The notes: generated by a model from the sequence alone, not told the origin. DNA of 64,000 nt from Ktedonosporobacter rubrisoli (GCF_004208415.1 NZ_CP035758.1:7564001-7628000); one strand, 5' to 3'; shown: positions 35,526-43,877, numbered from the stretch's first letter. Numbers and translations: made by a program.

Positions 35526-36536
35526 TCATACAACGCCTCCGGCTTGAATACGCTGCCACATCATTGCAGCATCAAGACCATAGTAATAGCAAAGAAAATT
35601 GAAGACATTACCGCCTTTGCCCCACGTGTAGCAATGCCAGCAGGCACGGCCAGGAGAACGAGGACGATAGACTTTGAAAGAGGGATGACAGTCTTTTCCT
35701 CTTCGATGGTGCTCACCAAAAGGACACAGACCAACGCCACGCGCATCGAGCTCGACATAGCGCCCAATCAGGTCAAAAGGGTCTTGTTGGCAGCACCATT
35801 CATGAAGCGTGTGAGCCGTCGTGGGTGACGACGGGTTATCGATGTTGTTGCGGGGGCTCTGGCTCACCTCACGAGTGTGAGATGTCTCATACGCTCGCCC
35901 AAGGTGTGACACGAAATGCCTATGTCGTGACACAAAATGAGAGGGATCAACTTTTTCTTGCTGCTCTAACCAGGTGAGCGTTTCTTTGACGGTCGTTGCT
36001 GCTTTGACTGGCTTGCCGTCTCGTGAGAAAGCACCTATCCAGGGATAGCGTTTGCCTGTCAGACGATGCACGCCTAATGGGAGCCTGATGAGCGAACCGT
36101 AGCCAGTGCTTTGATCTTGTTTGGGATAAAACTCTATGCCGACTGGACACCAAGGCAAGAGCCAGGTACGCGCCTGTGCAGCTGGAAGCGGCTGGGTAAA
36201 GAAGATCCAGAGATGGCCGCCCCGTCTTGAGGCTTCCAGATGGGCCATTATGCCCTCGGACGCAAGACGCGCCCGTACCTGCCACAACATCGATAACCCA
36301 TTGTCGCTATCCGCATCAAAGACAACGTAGCGACACAAGCCAGCTTCATTGATGACGTAGGTCCCATACGTCTGAATGCCTCGAAGATGCTGGTCAAGAT
36401 CAGCATCCGTTAGCGGCCTTCCTACACGAGCGTAGCGCCCGTTCTGGCGCTGAACGGCATAATCACTTTGACGAACGACAAACAGGTGTTTATAGTGTTT
36501 TACTGCCTCTTGTGAGAGAGTATAAAAAGACTTCAT
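35526..36536 (-). CDS. PrimPol/TOTE-type primase with C-terminal CHC2 zinc finger
   Basis: ATG 36536 follows GAGG; an upstream ATG at 36548 is less likely. The product is 336 residues. The archaeo-eukaryotic primase fold shows CRYVVFDADSDNG (metal Asp), HLEASRRGGHLWIFF (the sxH-like strand) and GYGSLIRLPLGVHRLTGKRY. The C-terminal 70 residues form a CHC2-like finger (CPFGEHHRRGKDCHPSF and CWHCYTWGKGGNVFNF). It probably starts replication of the excised element. No helicase follows, so a host helicase would be needed. The stem-loop array lies right after its stop. Confidence 0.88.
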   Translation of the reverse strand: MKSFYTLSQEAVKHYKHLFVVRQSDYAVQRQNGRYARVGRPLTDADLDQHLRGIQTYGTYVINEAGLCRYVVFDADSDNGLSMLWQVRARLASEGIMAHLEASRRGGHLWIFFTQPLPAAQARTWLLPWCPVGIEFYPKQDQSTGYGSLIRLPLGVHRLTGKRYPWIGAFSRDGKPVKAATTVKETLTWLEQQEKVDPSHFVSRHRHFVSHLGRAYETSHTREVSQSPRNNIDNPSSPTTAHTLHEWCCQQDPFDLIGRYVELDARGVGLCPFGEHHRRGKDCHPSFKVYRPRSPGRACWHCYTWGKGGNVFNFLCYYYGLDAAMMWQRIQAGGVV

Positions 36537-36640
36537 ACATTGCCTCATGAAACGAAACTTCCCATGACGCAGCCGAGAGAGGAAACGTCACAAAAAAGCG
36601 AGTGGGGTACGTTTCCGTCTGGAAATGTATCCCCAGAGCC

Positions 36641-37123
36641 TTAGAACTTCCTTTCCTTGTGAGCCTGTTCACACAAGAGAAGATGATCAACAAGCTGACG
36701 AAGCGCTGCTACCCCAAGGAGGGCCATACGGCGATCTGTGAAGGCAAATGCAGAAAGCCAGCCAAGTGCAAACCCGGCTCGATAGCTCAAAGACGGGGTA
36801 TGGCCGAGAGAATAATCGCTGGGTGAAGGAAGAACATTTTCCAAAAGAACCCGCATCATTTCCTCACGTGTGTAGAAATGATTACGGAAGATGGGTTTTT
36901 CCTCGGTATAATCCCACATTTCCTCAAAGTAGGTGTCAAAGCCTGAGCTAGCGCCAAGGGAAAATTCTTCATCAGCGTGAAAAGCAGCCTCAAAACCAGA
37001 GGGAAGTAAGAGAGCGGGTGAATACTCTGCCTCCAAGAAATCAACAGGGGCGAGCACTGGTTGAGAAGACATAGAAGCAAAAACCGCTGGCAATGTATCG
37101 GTCACACGTGCATGGGCAAGCAT
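36641..37123 (-). CDS. Unknown element protein, paralogue A
   Basis: The product is 160 residues, acidic, without signal peptide. It shares with the 37229 gene an N-terminal block (EYSPALLLPSGFEAAFHADE, then FDTYFEEMW) and a C-terminal block (YRAGFALGWLSAFAFTDRR). I do not recognise the family. GAAAGGATT lies 6 bases before ATG 37123, the same leader as at 37687 and 38791. It sits between the primase and paralogue B. Confidence 0.75.
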   Translation of the reverse strand: MLAHARVTDTLPAVFASMSSQPVLAPVDFLEAEYSPALLLPSGFEAAFHADEEFSLGASSGFDTYFEEMWDYTEEKPIFRNHFYTREEMMRVLLENVLPSPSDYSLGHTPSLSYRAGFALGWLSAFAFTDRRMALLGVAALRQLVDHLLLCEQAHKERKF

Positions 37124-37152
37124 GAAGAAATCCTTTCATTCGTCATGCAAGC

Positions 37153-37182
37153 TCCCCGCTTGAAGCATGCGATGAGCGGGGA
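37153..37182 (-). terminator. GC-rich hairpin between the two paralogues
   Basis: TCCCCGCT pairs with AGCGGGGA across a 14-base loop. It is downstream of paralogue B and just upstream of paralogue A's leader, so it may reduce read-through; no T-run. Confidence 0.5.
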
Positions 37183-37228
37183 ACTCGCAAAATCATGTTC
37201 AGGGAGGTTGAACGCTCAGAGGTGTTTC

Positions 37229-37687
37229 TTAATCATTGGTATGCGTCTGCTGTTTGGTGTGTCGTGTGCGTTCCGATTGAACTAAGACACAAAGGACCTC
37301 AGCACCTTCTTGGGCGGCAACGCGATTAGTAAGGGCTAAGGCAGAAAGCCAGCCATGCAGGAAACCGACGCGCCAGCCTAAAGGAAGTTCTTCGCGATGG
37401 GAGAGGAATTCTTTGACCACAATCCCACCTACTTCTAAATCGCTGTAATGACGTGGTTGAAAAACAACCTCCTGAGGTGCCTGCGTGTCCCGTTCATACA
37501 TTTCTTCGAAGTAAGTAATAAATCCAGGCTTACACGCCTTGTGGTACTCAGGGTCAGCGTGGAAAGAAAGAGCACTTGAAATGGGAACTAACAAGGCTGG
37601 ACTATAGTCCATTTCAACGGCTTCATCAAAAGAAAGCACACGAGAAGAAAGAGTAGAAACCATTGAAGGAACAGGAGATGCAAACAT
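37229..37687 (-). CDS. Unknown element protein, paralogue B
   Basis: The product is 152 residues. It aligns with paralogue A in MDYSPALLVPISSALSFHAD, FITYFEEMYE and WRVGFLHGWLSALALTNR, while the middle differs. The conserved GFxxGWLSAxAxT stretch may be a short amphipathic helix. There is no known domain, and no catalytic residue set stands out. The start ATG 37687 is fixed by GAGAAAGGATTGACC. Likely cytoplasmic. Confidence 0.75.
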   Translation of the reverse strand: MFASPVPSMVSTLSSRVLSFDEAVEMDYSPALLVPISSALSFHADPEYHKACKPGFITYFEEMYERDTQAPQEVVFQPRHYSDLEVGGIVVKEFLSHREELPLGWRVGFLHGWLSALALTNRVAAQEGAEVLCVLVQSERTRHTKQQTHTND

Positions 37688-37777
37688 GGGTCAATCCTTT
37701 CTCTTGACGCTCACGATCCATTCAGGTATGCTCTGAATGAGTCTCGAAGCAAGCCTCAAACTGCAAACGACTCATTG

Positions 37778-37810
37778 AGCCTGATGTGTATGCTACATCA
37801 GGCTTTTTTG
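37778..37810 (+). terminator. Strong hairpin with T-run on the plus strand
   Basis: AGCCTGATGT and ACATCAGGCT pair around GTATGCT, followed by TTTTTT. No plus-strand gene precedes it, so it may end a small RNA starting near 37690-37770, or terminate antisense transcription. Confidence 0.7.
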
Positions 37811-38527
37811 TTCTGAATGAGCCTGACAACAACGACCTGTACCGAGCAGTGCAGCAGTGAAAACACATTATGTGTCTTCAATGCGCCTTTCATTTTCTGA
37901 GAGGAACACAGTGATTTTTTCACCTGCGCAAAAAAGAGCAGAAAAAGAAACAAAAAAATCGAAGAAAAGGGGAAAAACCTTTGCTCGCATTCTCAGAATA
38001 CACCCAGAACAGGAGGGGAAATGTATCTCTTTCTGTTCAGTTTCTTCCAGGAATATTCTGAGAAGAAGGTCATGAAAAATCATGGCCTGCACACGGCAAT
38101 ACTACAACAAAAAACACGACGTAATTCCTGTCTCGTTTCCACGCATTCGTGGGGGTGTCGTGGAAAACCGTGGAGGTATCGTGGGGAAACATGGACCATT
38201 CGAGCAGGAATAAGCTGCTGAAAAATGTTGAAGAAACATCTTTTTGAACGGAAGGTGCAAAATTGGCAGCAACCCCCACGAACGAAAAGGGCACAACCAT
38301 GTGCATCATGAAGAGGAAAATACAGGCGTATTTTGCTTCATTTTTGTCAATACGAAAAAATGAGCAGAAATACCAGGGAAATGCAACAAAATGGCGAACT
38401 CGTGGCGCAACTAAATGGTATTGTGTGGAATAAGCTGGGATAAAACGGTATTATGGAGTTGCGCCACAGTTGCGCATTGAGGAAAGGAAAGAGGTACAAA
38501 CAGGACATCAGCACCTCTTTCTTTTCC
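37811..38527. other. Gene-free region of the element with a long inverted repeat
   Basis: No frame here has a ribosome site or a recognisable product. GTGGCGCAACT (38402-38412) and its exact complement (38457-38467) enclose 44 bases that hold ATGGTATTGTG and ACGGTATTATG, near-direct copies. This could be an operator or replication site. Confidence 0.5.
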
Positions 38528-38791
38528 TCAAGACTGCACACGACACCCATCATGAAAACAACGCCGCGCATGCATTCCGCATTCTAGATGAACACGAAGC
38601 CAAGAATGTGCAGCCATGACACTAGCAAAATCACGCTGCTCATCTGTAGGGGAAAGCAAACAAAGCCGTTTTGTTGTCATATCCGAGACAACGCGATAGC
38701 CTTGAGCACGAGCAGAAGATAATAAGCGAAGCATCCTTACATCAGCTAGGTTCATCATAACCCCTTTCTCAAAAGGAATGACAAGAAACAA
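38528..38791 (-). CDS. Small unknown element protein
   Basis: The product is 87 residues from TTG 38791, or 76 from ATG 38758. The TTG has the leader GAAAGGATTGACC, near identical to that of the 37687 gene and ending at the same place. ATG 38758 has its own AAAGGGG. The sequence includes RMLRLLSSARAQGYRVVSD and a Cys/His-rich tail (CGMHARRCFHDGCRV), which could bind a metal. No family recognised. Confidence 0.55.
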   Translation of the reverse strand: MFLVIPFEKGVMMNLADVRMLRLLSSARAQGYRVVSDMTTKRLCLLSPTDEQRDFASVMAAHSWLRVHLECGMHARRCFHDGCRVQS

Positions 38792-38879
38792 TGGTCAATC
38801 CTTTCTCTTTCTCCTAAGCCCAAACCATTCAGGCTCAGTGCAGGCCACTCTCAAGGATGAGATATGACAATGGACTGCA

Positions 38880-39300
38880 TCAACCTAACGGTAAGAAAAA
38901 AACGAAGGGAGATACAAGCGTCAACCATCCGTGCCTGTTAGCCAGAAGCGTGTACTGAACTGGTCAATAGATCGCCCCCTCTTTACCAGAGGATGGAGTA
39001 CCCTTGTACGTGAAGCATTCCCTGAAAAATGCTGGCTCTTGTGAGGCTACGCGCTGCTTTTCAACGTGGCGCTTGACGACATTCATGTGAGAAGCAAAGA
39101 ACCCTCATACTTACCAGAAGCATGGTCCCATTTCTTTGTTGGCATGGAGCCTACGGCGTCTCTATCCGCCTCTGTCCTGTCCCTGCACCCCGTTAGATGG
39201 TGAGACTTTCGTTTAGGCCATTCCGAGCCGCAATGCAGGTTAGCTTACGCAAGAGCAGTTGGGTCACTCACACGCCCCTCTCACATTCAAAAGCCTTTTC
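38880..39300. other. Gene-free stretch with many short hairpins (possible structured RNA)
   Basis: There is no convincing frame on either strand across about 420 bp, and base composition is richer in GC than the DNA to its right. Successive small inverted repeats are visible: CCTC/GAGG (38978-38992), GTAC/GTAC (38998-39009), AGCATT/AATGCT (39014-39033), and GGCG/CGCC near 39150. A non-coding RNA is possible. The direction is unknown. Confidence 0.35.
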
Positions 39301-39322
39301 TTTAGTTGTTCAAGTGCTTAAA

Positions 39323-39388
39323 GAATTGCTGTGATATAAGATTATCGTCTTTGCAATTCTTAATTATCACAATTATCATATTATCATG
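39323..39388 (+). promoter_or_regulatory. Inverted repeat and ATTATCA repeats upstream of HTH-GNAT gene
   Basis: GAATTGC (39323-39329) and GCAATTC (39353-39359) form an inverted repeat. ATTATCA-type octamers follow in direct repeat (39365-39388). AATTATCACAA also occurs after the gene at 40350-40360. These could be binding sites of the HTH protein itself. Confidence 0.45.
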
Positions 39389-39531
39389 CATGCGTTTATT
39401 TTGTCAACCCTTTATCGCCTATTGTTTATTGAATATTAAGATGAAACATTTGTCATATTGCTTATTCTCAATTATCGTAGTAAAATACCTAGAAAGGGGT
39501 GAAAAGCTCTAAAATAAGGAAGGGCGAAAAT

Positions 39532-40335
39532 ATGAAACAAGAATATTACGATGCTAAGCAGGTAGCAGAAATCTTAAAGGTATCTATTCCAACAGTTTAT
39601 AGAAAAGCAAAAGCGGGAGATATACCATCTGTAGGAAAAAGGCCTAACATTAAGTTCCCAAAGCCAGCCATAGACGCAATTGCAGAAGTTGGAGCAAATG
39701 ATGATGATGAAGACGGCAAGCTATCATTTACACTTTCTACAATAGCAGATGCTTGGACAAAGCAGGAAATAACGCAACAACCATACGAAGATGAAGATGT
39801 AGTGCCTTTTAAAACGCTGCTAGAATGGCGTAAAAGGAATAATGAGATATCTATGAACCTTAAAGAGGGCAACAAAATACTAGGCTGGACAACATTTCTC
39901 CCGCTTGATGAAAATATTATCAAGGCTCTTATTCGAGATGAGATTAGAGAAAAAGATATCCCTCTAGAGTCCATCAGGAAATGGACCGACAGCCAATTAA
40001 CTGTTTACATACCTATCATTGAGGTGATACCATCAGGAAATCCTGAAAAAGATGCTAGGCGAGGTCAATTTCTAATCAGAAAAACCATAAGATGGGCTTT
40101 AATGCTCACAATTCAGCACGACATTAAAAAATGGTATGGAATAGGAGTAACTCCTGAAGGGCAAGCGCTTCTAGAAGCAATGGGATTTAAACTAATCCTA
40201 AGTTTGGAAGATGGCAAGAGAAAAGGATACGCGCTAGAAACCAGGGCCGAGCCAGTGAGGCTCATTGGTCAGTTTCTCAGAAACATGGAAGCATCAGGGA
40301 TGATACCAGAAAAGGCAACTAGCCTAAAAGGGTAG
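39532..40335 (+). CDS. HTH DNA-binding protein fused to a GNAT-like domain
   Basis: ATG 39532 follows GGAAGGGCG. The product is 267 residues. Residues 5-55 form an HTH_17-type DNA-binding domain (YYDAKQVAEILKVSIPTVYRK). After an acidic linker, the second part resembles a GNAT acetyltransferase (GNKILGWTTFLPL, then LLEAMGFKLI near the end), although the acetyl-CoA loop is not clear. The gene is the only plus-strand gene of the element and has markedly higher AT. It could regulate the element or the neighbour accC. Confidence 0.75.
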   Translation: MKQEYYDAKQVAEILKVSIPTVYRKAKAGDIPSVGKRPNIKFPKPAIDAIAEVGANDDDEDGKLSFTLSTIADAWTKQEITQQPYEDEDVVPFKTLLEWRKRNNEISMNLKEGNKILGWTTFLPLDENIIKALIRDEIREKDIPLESIRKWTDSQLTVYIPIIEVIPSGNPEKDARRGQFLIRKTIRWALMLTIQHDIKKWYGIGVTPEGQALLEAMGFKLILSLEDGKRKGYALETRAEPVRLIGQFLRNMEASGMIPEKATSLKG

Positions 40336-40364
40336 CCATTCCCATTTATTAATTATCACAAAAT

Positions 40365-40414
40365 AAAAAACAGTTGTCTTACATCAAAAACCAATGTGAA
40401 ACAACTGTTTTTTT
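40365..40414 (+). terminator. Terminator after HTH-GNAT gene
   Basis: AAAAACAGTTGT pairs with ACAACTGTTTTT, with an inner ACAT/ATGT pair, followed by T-run. Also can work in reverse thanks to flanking A/T runs. Confidence 0.85.
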
Positions 40415-40572
40415 ATTAGCTTGAAAGCTTAATAAGTTGGCATAAGAGTAAGAATAATGCGGAGTGCAATGTGCAATTTCTACATCAATTTTTACATCAA
40501 TAAGGCTTTACAACCTCTTACAAATATTGGCAAAGATACACAGGTTAGAGCACGAAACACAAGATACCTTCT

Positions 40573-40607
40573 CACGGTTTACCCTTGTGATATAATTGCG
40601 TACAACA
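40573..40607 (+). repeat. attR: 35-bp core repeat overlapping accC promoter
   Basis: Identical to attL at 31746-31780. TGATATAAT at 40588-40596 is an extended -10 element 80 bp before the accC start codon, and no other good promoter is seen between it and accC. Confidence 0.85.
40588..40596 (+). promoter_or_regulatory. Extended -10 promoter of accC-fabF-accB
   Basis: The 9-mer TGATATAAT has the TG extension and a consensus -10. No good -35 at 17 bp is seen, which is common for extended -10 promoters. It is part of the integration core, so insertion keeps the hexamer but changes the DNA upstream of it. Confidence 0.6.
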
Positions 40608-40676
40608 CCCCTCACGAGGGCTTTGAGGTGAGAGGAGCACGCGAAGTACAAGTAGAAAGTACTTCAGATAAAATCT

Positions 40677-42026
40677 ATGTTTCACAAAATATTAATTGCA
40701 AACCGTGGAGAAATAGCGCTGCGGGTTATTCGTGCGTGTCGCGAAATGGGTATACGCAGCGTAATTGCCCACTCGGAAGCCGATCGGAATTCGCTTCCTG
40801 TGCGCCTGGCGGATGAGCGTATTTGCATCGGGCCGGGGCCAAGTGGGAAGAGTTACCTGAATATCCCAAATATTATTAGCGCTGCCTTTATCTCTAAAGC
40901 CGAAGCCATTCATCCAGGTTACGGCTTTCTTTCGGAGAACACAAGTTTTGCCGAAATCTGCAACGACGTCAACATCACCTTTATTGGCCCCTCGGCAAGT
41001 GTCATGGCCGTGATGGGCGATAAGGTTTCGGCGCGCGAAGCTATGGCGGCGGCCGGTCTTCCCACCTTACCGGGAACGCCAGTGCTGCACACGCTAGTAG
41101 AAGCTCAGGAAGCCGCCCGCGAGATTGGTTTTCCTCTGATGTTGAAGGCCGTGGCGGGAGGTGGGGGACGGGGTATTCGCCTTATTACATCGCCTGAGGA
41201 GTTTGACCGCACCTTTGTTCTTGCGCAAAATGAGGTACGCGAGGCCTTCCACGATGACGGCATTTATCTTGAGAGGTACGTAGCGAAAGCGCGCCATATC
41301 GAGATCCAGGTGCTGGTTGACCAGTATGGGCATGGCGTCCATCTTGGCGAGCGCAACTGCTCCTGTCAGCGGCGCAATCAAAAAGTGCTGGAAGAATCGC
41401 CAAGCCCGCTGCTGCCACGCGAGCTCTGCGAAGAGATCGGCATGAAGGCCATCCGCGCTGTACAGCAGGTTGGCTATCGCAACGCTGGCACGCTTGAATT
41501 TCTTGTCGATGAGCAGAACCGCTACTATTTTATGGAAATGAACACGCGCTTGCAGGTTGAGCATCCGGTCACAGAGTTAGTAACCAGCTTGGACCTGGTG
41601 AAGGAGCAGGTTCGGATTGCCTCAGGTCTGCCCCTACAACTGCGCCAGCAAGATGTACAACTGCGTGGACATGCCATTGAATGCCGCATTACCGCCGAGG
41701 ATGCGAGCGCAGGTTTCCGCCCACAGACCGGTGTCGTAGAACAGTACCTGCCCCCGGGTGGACCAGGAGTACGCGTGGACAGCCATCTCTTTGCTGGTTA
41801 TGAAGTTCCGCCGCACTATGACTCCCTCCTGGCCAAGCTGGTGGTATGGGCCGAGAATCGCAACGAGGCCATTGCGCGTATGCAGCGAGCCCTTGACGAA
41901 TTCGTTATTGAAGGCGTTGCGACCACAATACCTTTCCATCAACGTTTACTAAATCACGAGGGCTTCATTAGTGGCGATACCTATACGCGCTTTATACAAG
42001 AGGAAGCCGTCTCATTAGGTATATAA
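40677..42026 (+). CDS. accC: Biotin carboxylase subunit of acetyl-CoA carboxylase
   Basis: The product is 449 residues, normal for AccC. It has the ATP-grasp Gly-rich loop KAVAGGGGRGIRL, the substrate segment FMEMNTRLQVEHPVTE with the catalytic Glu and Arg, and HPGYGFLSEN near the N-terminus. The GERNCSCQRRNQK block is a variant of GERDCSIQRRHQK. It carboxylates biotin on the AccB protein encoded two genes downstream. fabF follows after 12 bp, so this is one operon. The promoter lies in attR of the integrative element. Confidence 0.96.
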   Translation: MFHKILIANRGEIALRVIRACREMGIRSVIAHSEADRNSLPVRLADERICIGPGPSGKSYLNIPNIISAAFISKAEAIHPGYGFLSENTSFAEICNDVNITFIGPSASVMAVMGDKVSAREAMAAAGLPTLPGTPVLHTLVEAQEAAREIGFPLMLKAVAGGGGRGIRLITSPEEFDRTFVLAQNEVREAFHDDGIYLERYVAKARHIEIQVLVDQYGHGVHLGERNCSCQRRNQKVLEESPSPLLPRELCEEIGMKAIRAVQQVGYRNAGTLEFLVDEQNRYYFMEMNTRLQVEHPVTELVTSLDLVKEQVRIASGLPLQLRQQDVQLRGHAIECRITAEDASAGFRPQTGVVEQYLPPGGPGVRVDSHLFAGYEVPPHYDSLLAKLVVWAENRNEAIARMQRALDEFVIEGVATTIPFHQRLLNHEGFISGDTYTRFIQEEAVSLGI

Positions 42027-42038
42027 GGAGGTGACTTT

Positions 42039-43277
42039 ATGTCTCGCGTAGTTGTAACCGGGTTGGGCCTGGTTACCTCGCTGGGTAACGATGTGGCAAC
42101 CACATGGGAGGCGCTGTGCCAGGGTAAATCAGGCGTGACTGCGATCACCGCGTATGATACAAGCCGCTTCCGCGTTCAGTTTGGGGCCCAGGTTTTGGAC
42201 TTTGATCCTACCCTCTATATGGACCGCAAGGAGGTGCGCCGCACTGACCCTTATGAGCAACTGGCTATTGCGACGAGTAAACAGGCTCTGGCGCAGGCGA
42301 AGCTGGAGGTTACCGATGAGATCGCCGATGATGTTGGTGTCTATATTGGCAGCGGCATCGGTGGCCTTGTCACGCTGCATGAGCAGTTTAAGGTTCTTCA
42401 CGAGAAAGGGCCTGATCGCATCAGCCCGTTCTTCATCAATATGATGATCGTGGATGGAGCTCCTGGTATCGTCTCTATCATGACCGGGGCGCGGGGTCCA
42501 AACTGGGCGGCAGTCTCCGCCTGTGCTACCAGCGGCAATACGATCGGTGAGGCCTGGGAAACGATCAGGCGTGGCGATGCGAAGGTGATGATCGCGGGCG
42601 GCTCCGAAAAAGGTATTACGCCAATCGCTATGGCTGCATTTGATAATATGCATGCCCTTTCGCGCCGCAACGATGATCCACAGGGCGCCAGCCGCCCATT
42701 TGACGCGACCCGCGACGGTTTTGTGATGGGCGAGGGCTCTGCAATACTTGTCCTGGAAGAGCTGGAGTTTGCCAAAGCGCGCGGCGCCACAATTCTTGCC
42801 GAGATGGTAGGTTATGGCTGCACCAGCGATGCTCATCATGTCACCGAGCCGGCTCCTGGAGGCTCGGGCCTCGTACGCGCGATGCGCATTGCTCTGCGCA
42901 AGGCAAATTTGCAGCCGGAGCAGGTCAGCTATATCAATGCGCATGGCACCTCAACTCAATATAATGATCGGACGGAGACCCAGGCAATTAAGACTTGCTT
43001 CGGGGAGCATGCCTATCGCATGCCCATCAGCTCTACCAAGTCGATGACCGGGCATACGCTGGGCGCGGCTGGGGCTGTGGAGGCCGTCGTTTCGGTTCAG
43101 GTCATTCTTAACAATATTATTCCGCCGACGATCAATCTGCATCATCCCGATCCCGAGTGCGATCTCAACTATGTACCTAATGAGGCGCAACATGCTAAGG
43201 TGGATGTTGCCATGTCCAACGTCATGGGTTTCGGTGGCCATAATACTAGTATGATATTCAAGCGCTACGAAGAGTAA
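42039..43277 (+). CDS. fabF: 3-oxoacyl-ACP synthase II
   Basis: The product is 412 residues. The catalytic Cys is in SACATSGN, the His residues are in INAHGTST and MTGHTLGAAG, and the C-terminal GFGGHNTS is conserved. It condenses malonyl-ACP with growing acyl-ACP. AAGGAGGTG precedes ATG 42039. The gene lies between accC and accB, so carboxylation and chain elongation genes are in a shared operon. Confidence 0.97.
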   Translation: MSRVVVTGLGLVTSLGNDVATTWEALCQGKSGVTAITAYDTSRFRVQFGAQVLDFDPTLYMDRKEVRRTDPYEQLAIATSKQALAQAKLEVTDEIADDVGVYIGSGIGGLVTLHEQFKVLHEKGPDRISPFFINMMIVDGAPGIVSIMTGARGPNWAAVSACATSGNTIGEAWETIRRGDAKVMIAGGSEKGITPIAMAAFDNMHALSRRNDDPQGASRPFDATRDGFVMGEGSAILVLEELEFAKARGATILAEMVGYGCTSDAHHVTEPAPGGSGLVRAMRIALRKANLQPEQVSYINAHGTSTQYNDRTETQAIKTCFGEHAYRMPISSTKSMTGHTLGAAGAVEAVVSVQVILNNIIPPTINLHHPDPECDLNYVPNEAQHAKVDVAMSNVMGFGGHNTSMIFKRYEE

Positions 43278-43280
43278 AAG

Positions 43281-43742
43281 ATGGAAAAACAGAAAAAGCT
43301 GGCATGGCTAGAGCGCGTTGAGGACCTTGTGCATGCCCTCGAAGATAGCACTGTTGGAGAGCTAGAGCTAATCGAGGGAGACATGGAGATTGTTATTCGC
43401 CGCCAGCCAGGTATCTTAAGCAGCGCCGTCCCTGTGCAAGGCGGTTCGGCTGGGCCGCTGATCCAGGTTGGGGCAAGCGGCCGTGCGCCGCGTGTAGATC
43501 AGAGCGTGGCCATCGTTGCCCCGCTGACCGGCGTTTACTATGGCGCGCCTTCTCCCACATTGCCTCCATTTGTGACGATTGGCGATAGTGTGCAGGTTGG
43601 GCAGGTAGTGGCGATTGTTGAGGCGATGAAAGTGTTTAACGAGATTACCGCCGATATTTCTGGCCGGGTGGTGGCTCTCGTTGCTCCCAGTGGAGAAGTG
43701 GTGCAGAAGGGTGATGTGATCCTGCGCATTGAGCCTGCCTAG
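43281..43742 (+). CDS. accB: Biotin carboxyl carrier protein
   Basis: The product is 153 residues. The C-terminal lipoyl/biotinyl domain has VEAMKVFNEI with the biotin-accepting Lys; most BCCP have EAMKLMNEI. The middle is a Gly/Ser-rich flexible linker and the N-terminus helical, as usual. It carries the carboxyl group from AccC to the carboxyltransferase, whose genes are not in this window. It starts 3 bp after the fabF stop. Confidence 0.95.
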   Translation: MEKQKKLAWLERVEDLVHALEDSTVGELELIEGDMEIVIRRQPGILSSAVPVQGGSAGPLIQVGASGRAPRVDQSVAIVAPLTGVYYGAPSPTLPPFVTIGDSVQVGQVVAIVEAMKVFNEITADISGRVVALVAPSGEVVQKGDVILRIEPA

Positions 43743-43877
43743 CACACATACGGAGGCCTATTTGTGCCGCTGAGGCCTACGAAAAAAAGCTGGAGCAAGA
43801 TGGGATCGCTGTTTTGGGCTCGACCCACGTGAGGAGACCAATGCAGGGGTAAGTTAGCTTGCCCCTGATTACATATC

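Larger units (their letters stand above)
31746..40607. mobile_element. 8.9-kb integrative element (att repeats, int, xis, primase)
   Basis: Identical 35-bp repeats bound the region (31746-31780 and 40573-40607). An adjacent 23-bp stretch to the left is also similar (four mismatches). Just inside the left end lies a tyrosine integrase read toward that end, preceded by an excisionase-like HTH gene. Inside are a zinc-ribbon protein, a PrimPol-type primase, stem-loop repeats, two paralogous unknown proteins, an HTH-GNAT protein and an IS. No conjugation, phage or capsid genes were seen, so it is probably a small mobilisable or satellite-like element. Confidence 0.9.

Noticed and set aside
35152..35559. 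Minus-strand frame of 135 codons across the stem-loop array
   Set aside because: Its repeats come from the nucleic-acid structure; stems vary in a way that keeps pairing, not amino acids.
31680..40700. CRISPR array or retron in the integrative element
   Set aside because: The repeats are few, with a 137-bp period and variable stems; no reverse transcriptase or Cas gene is present.
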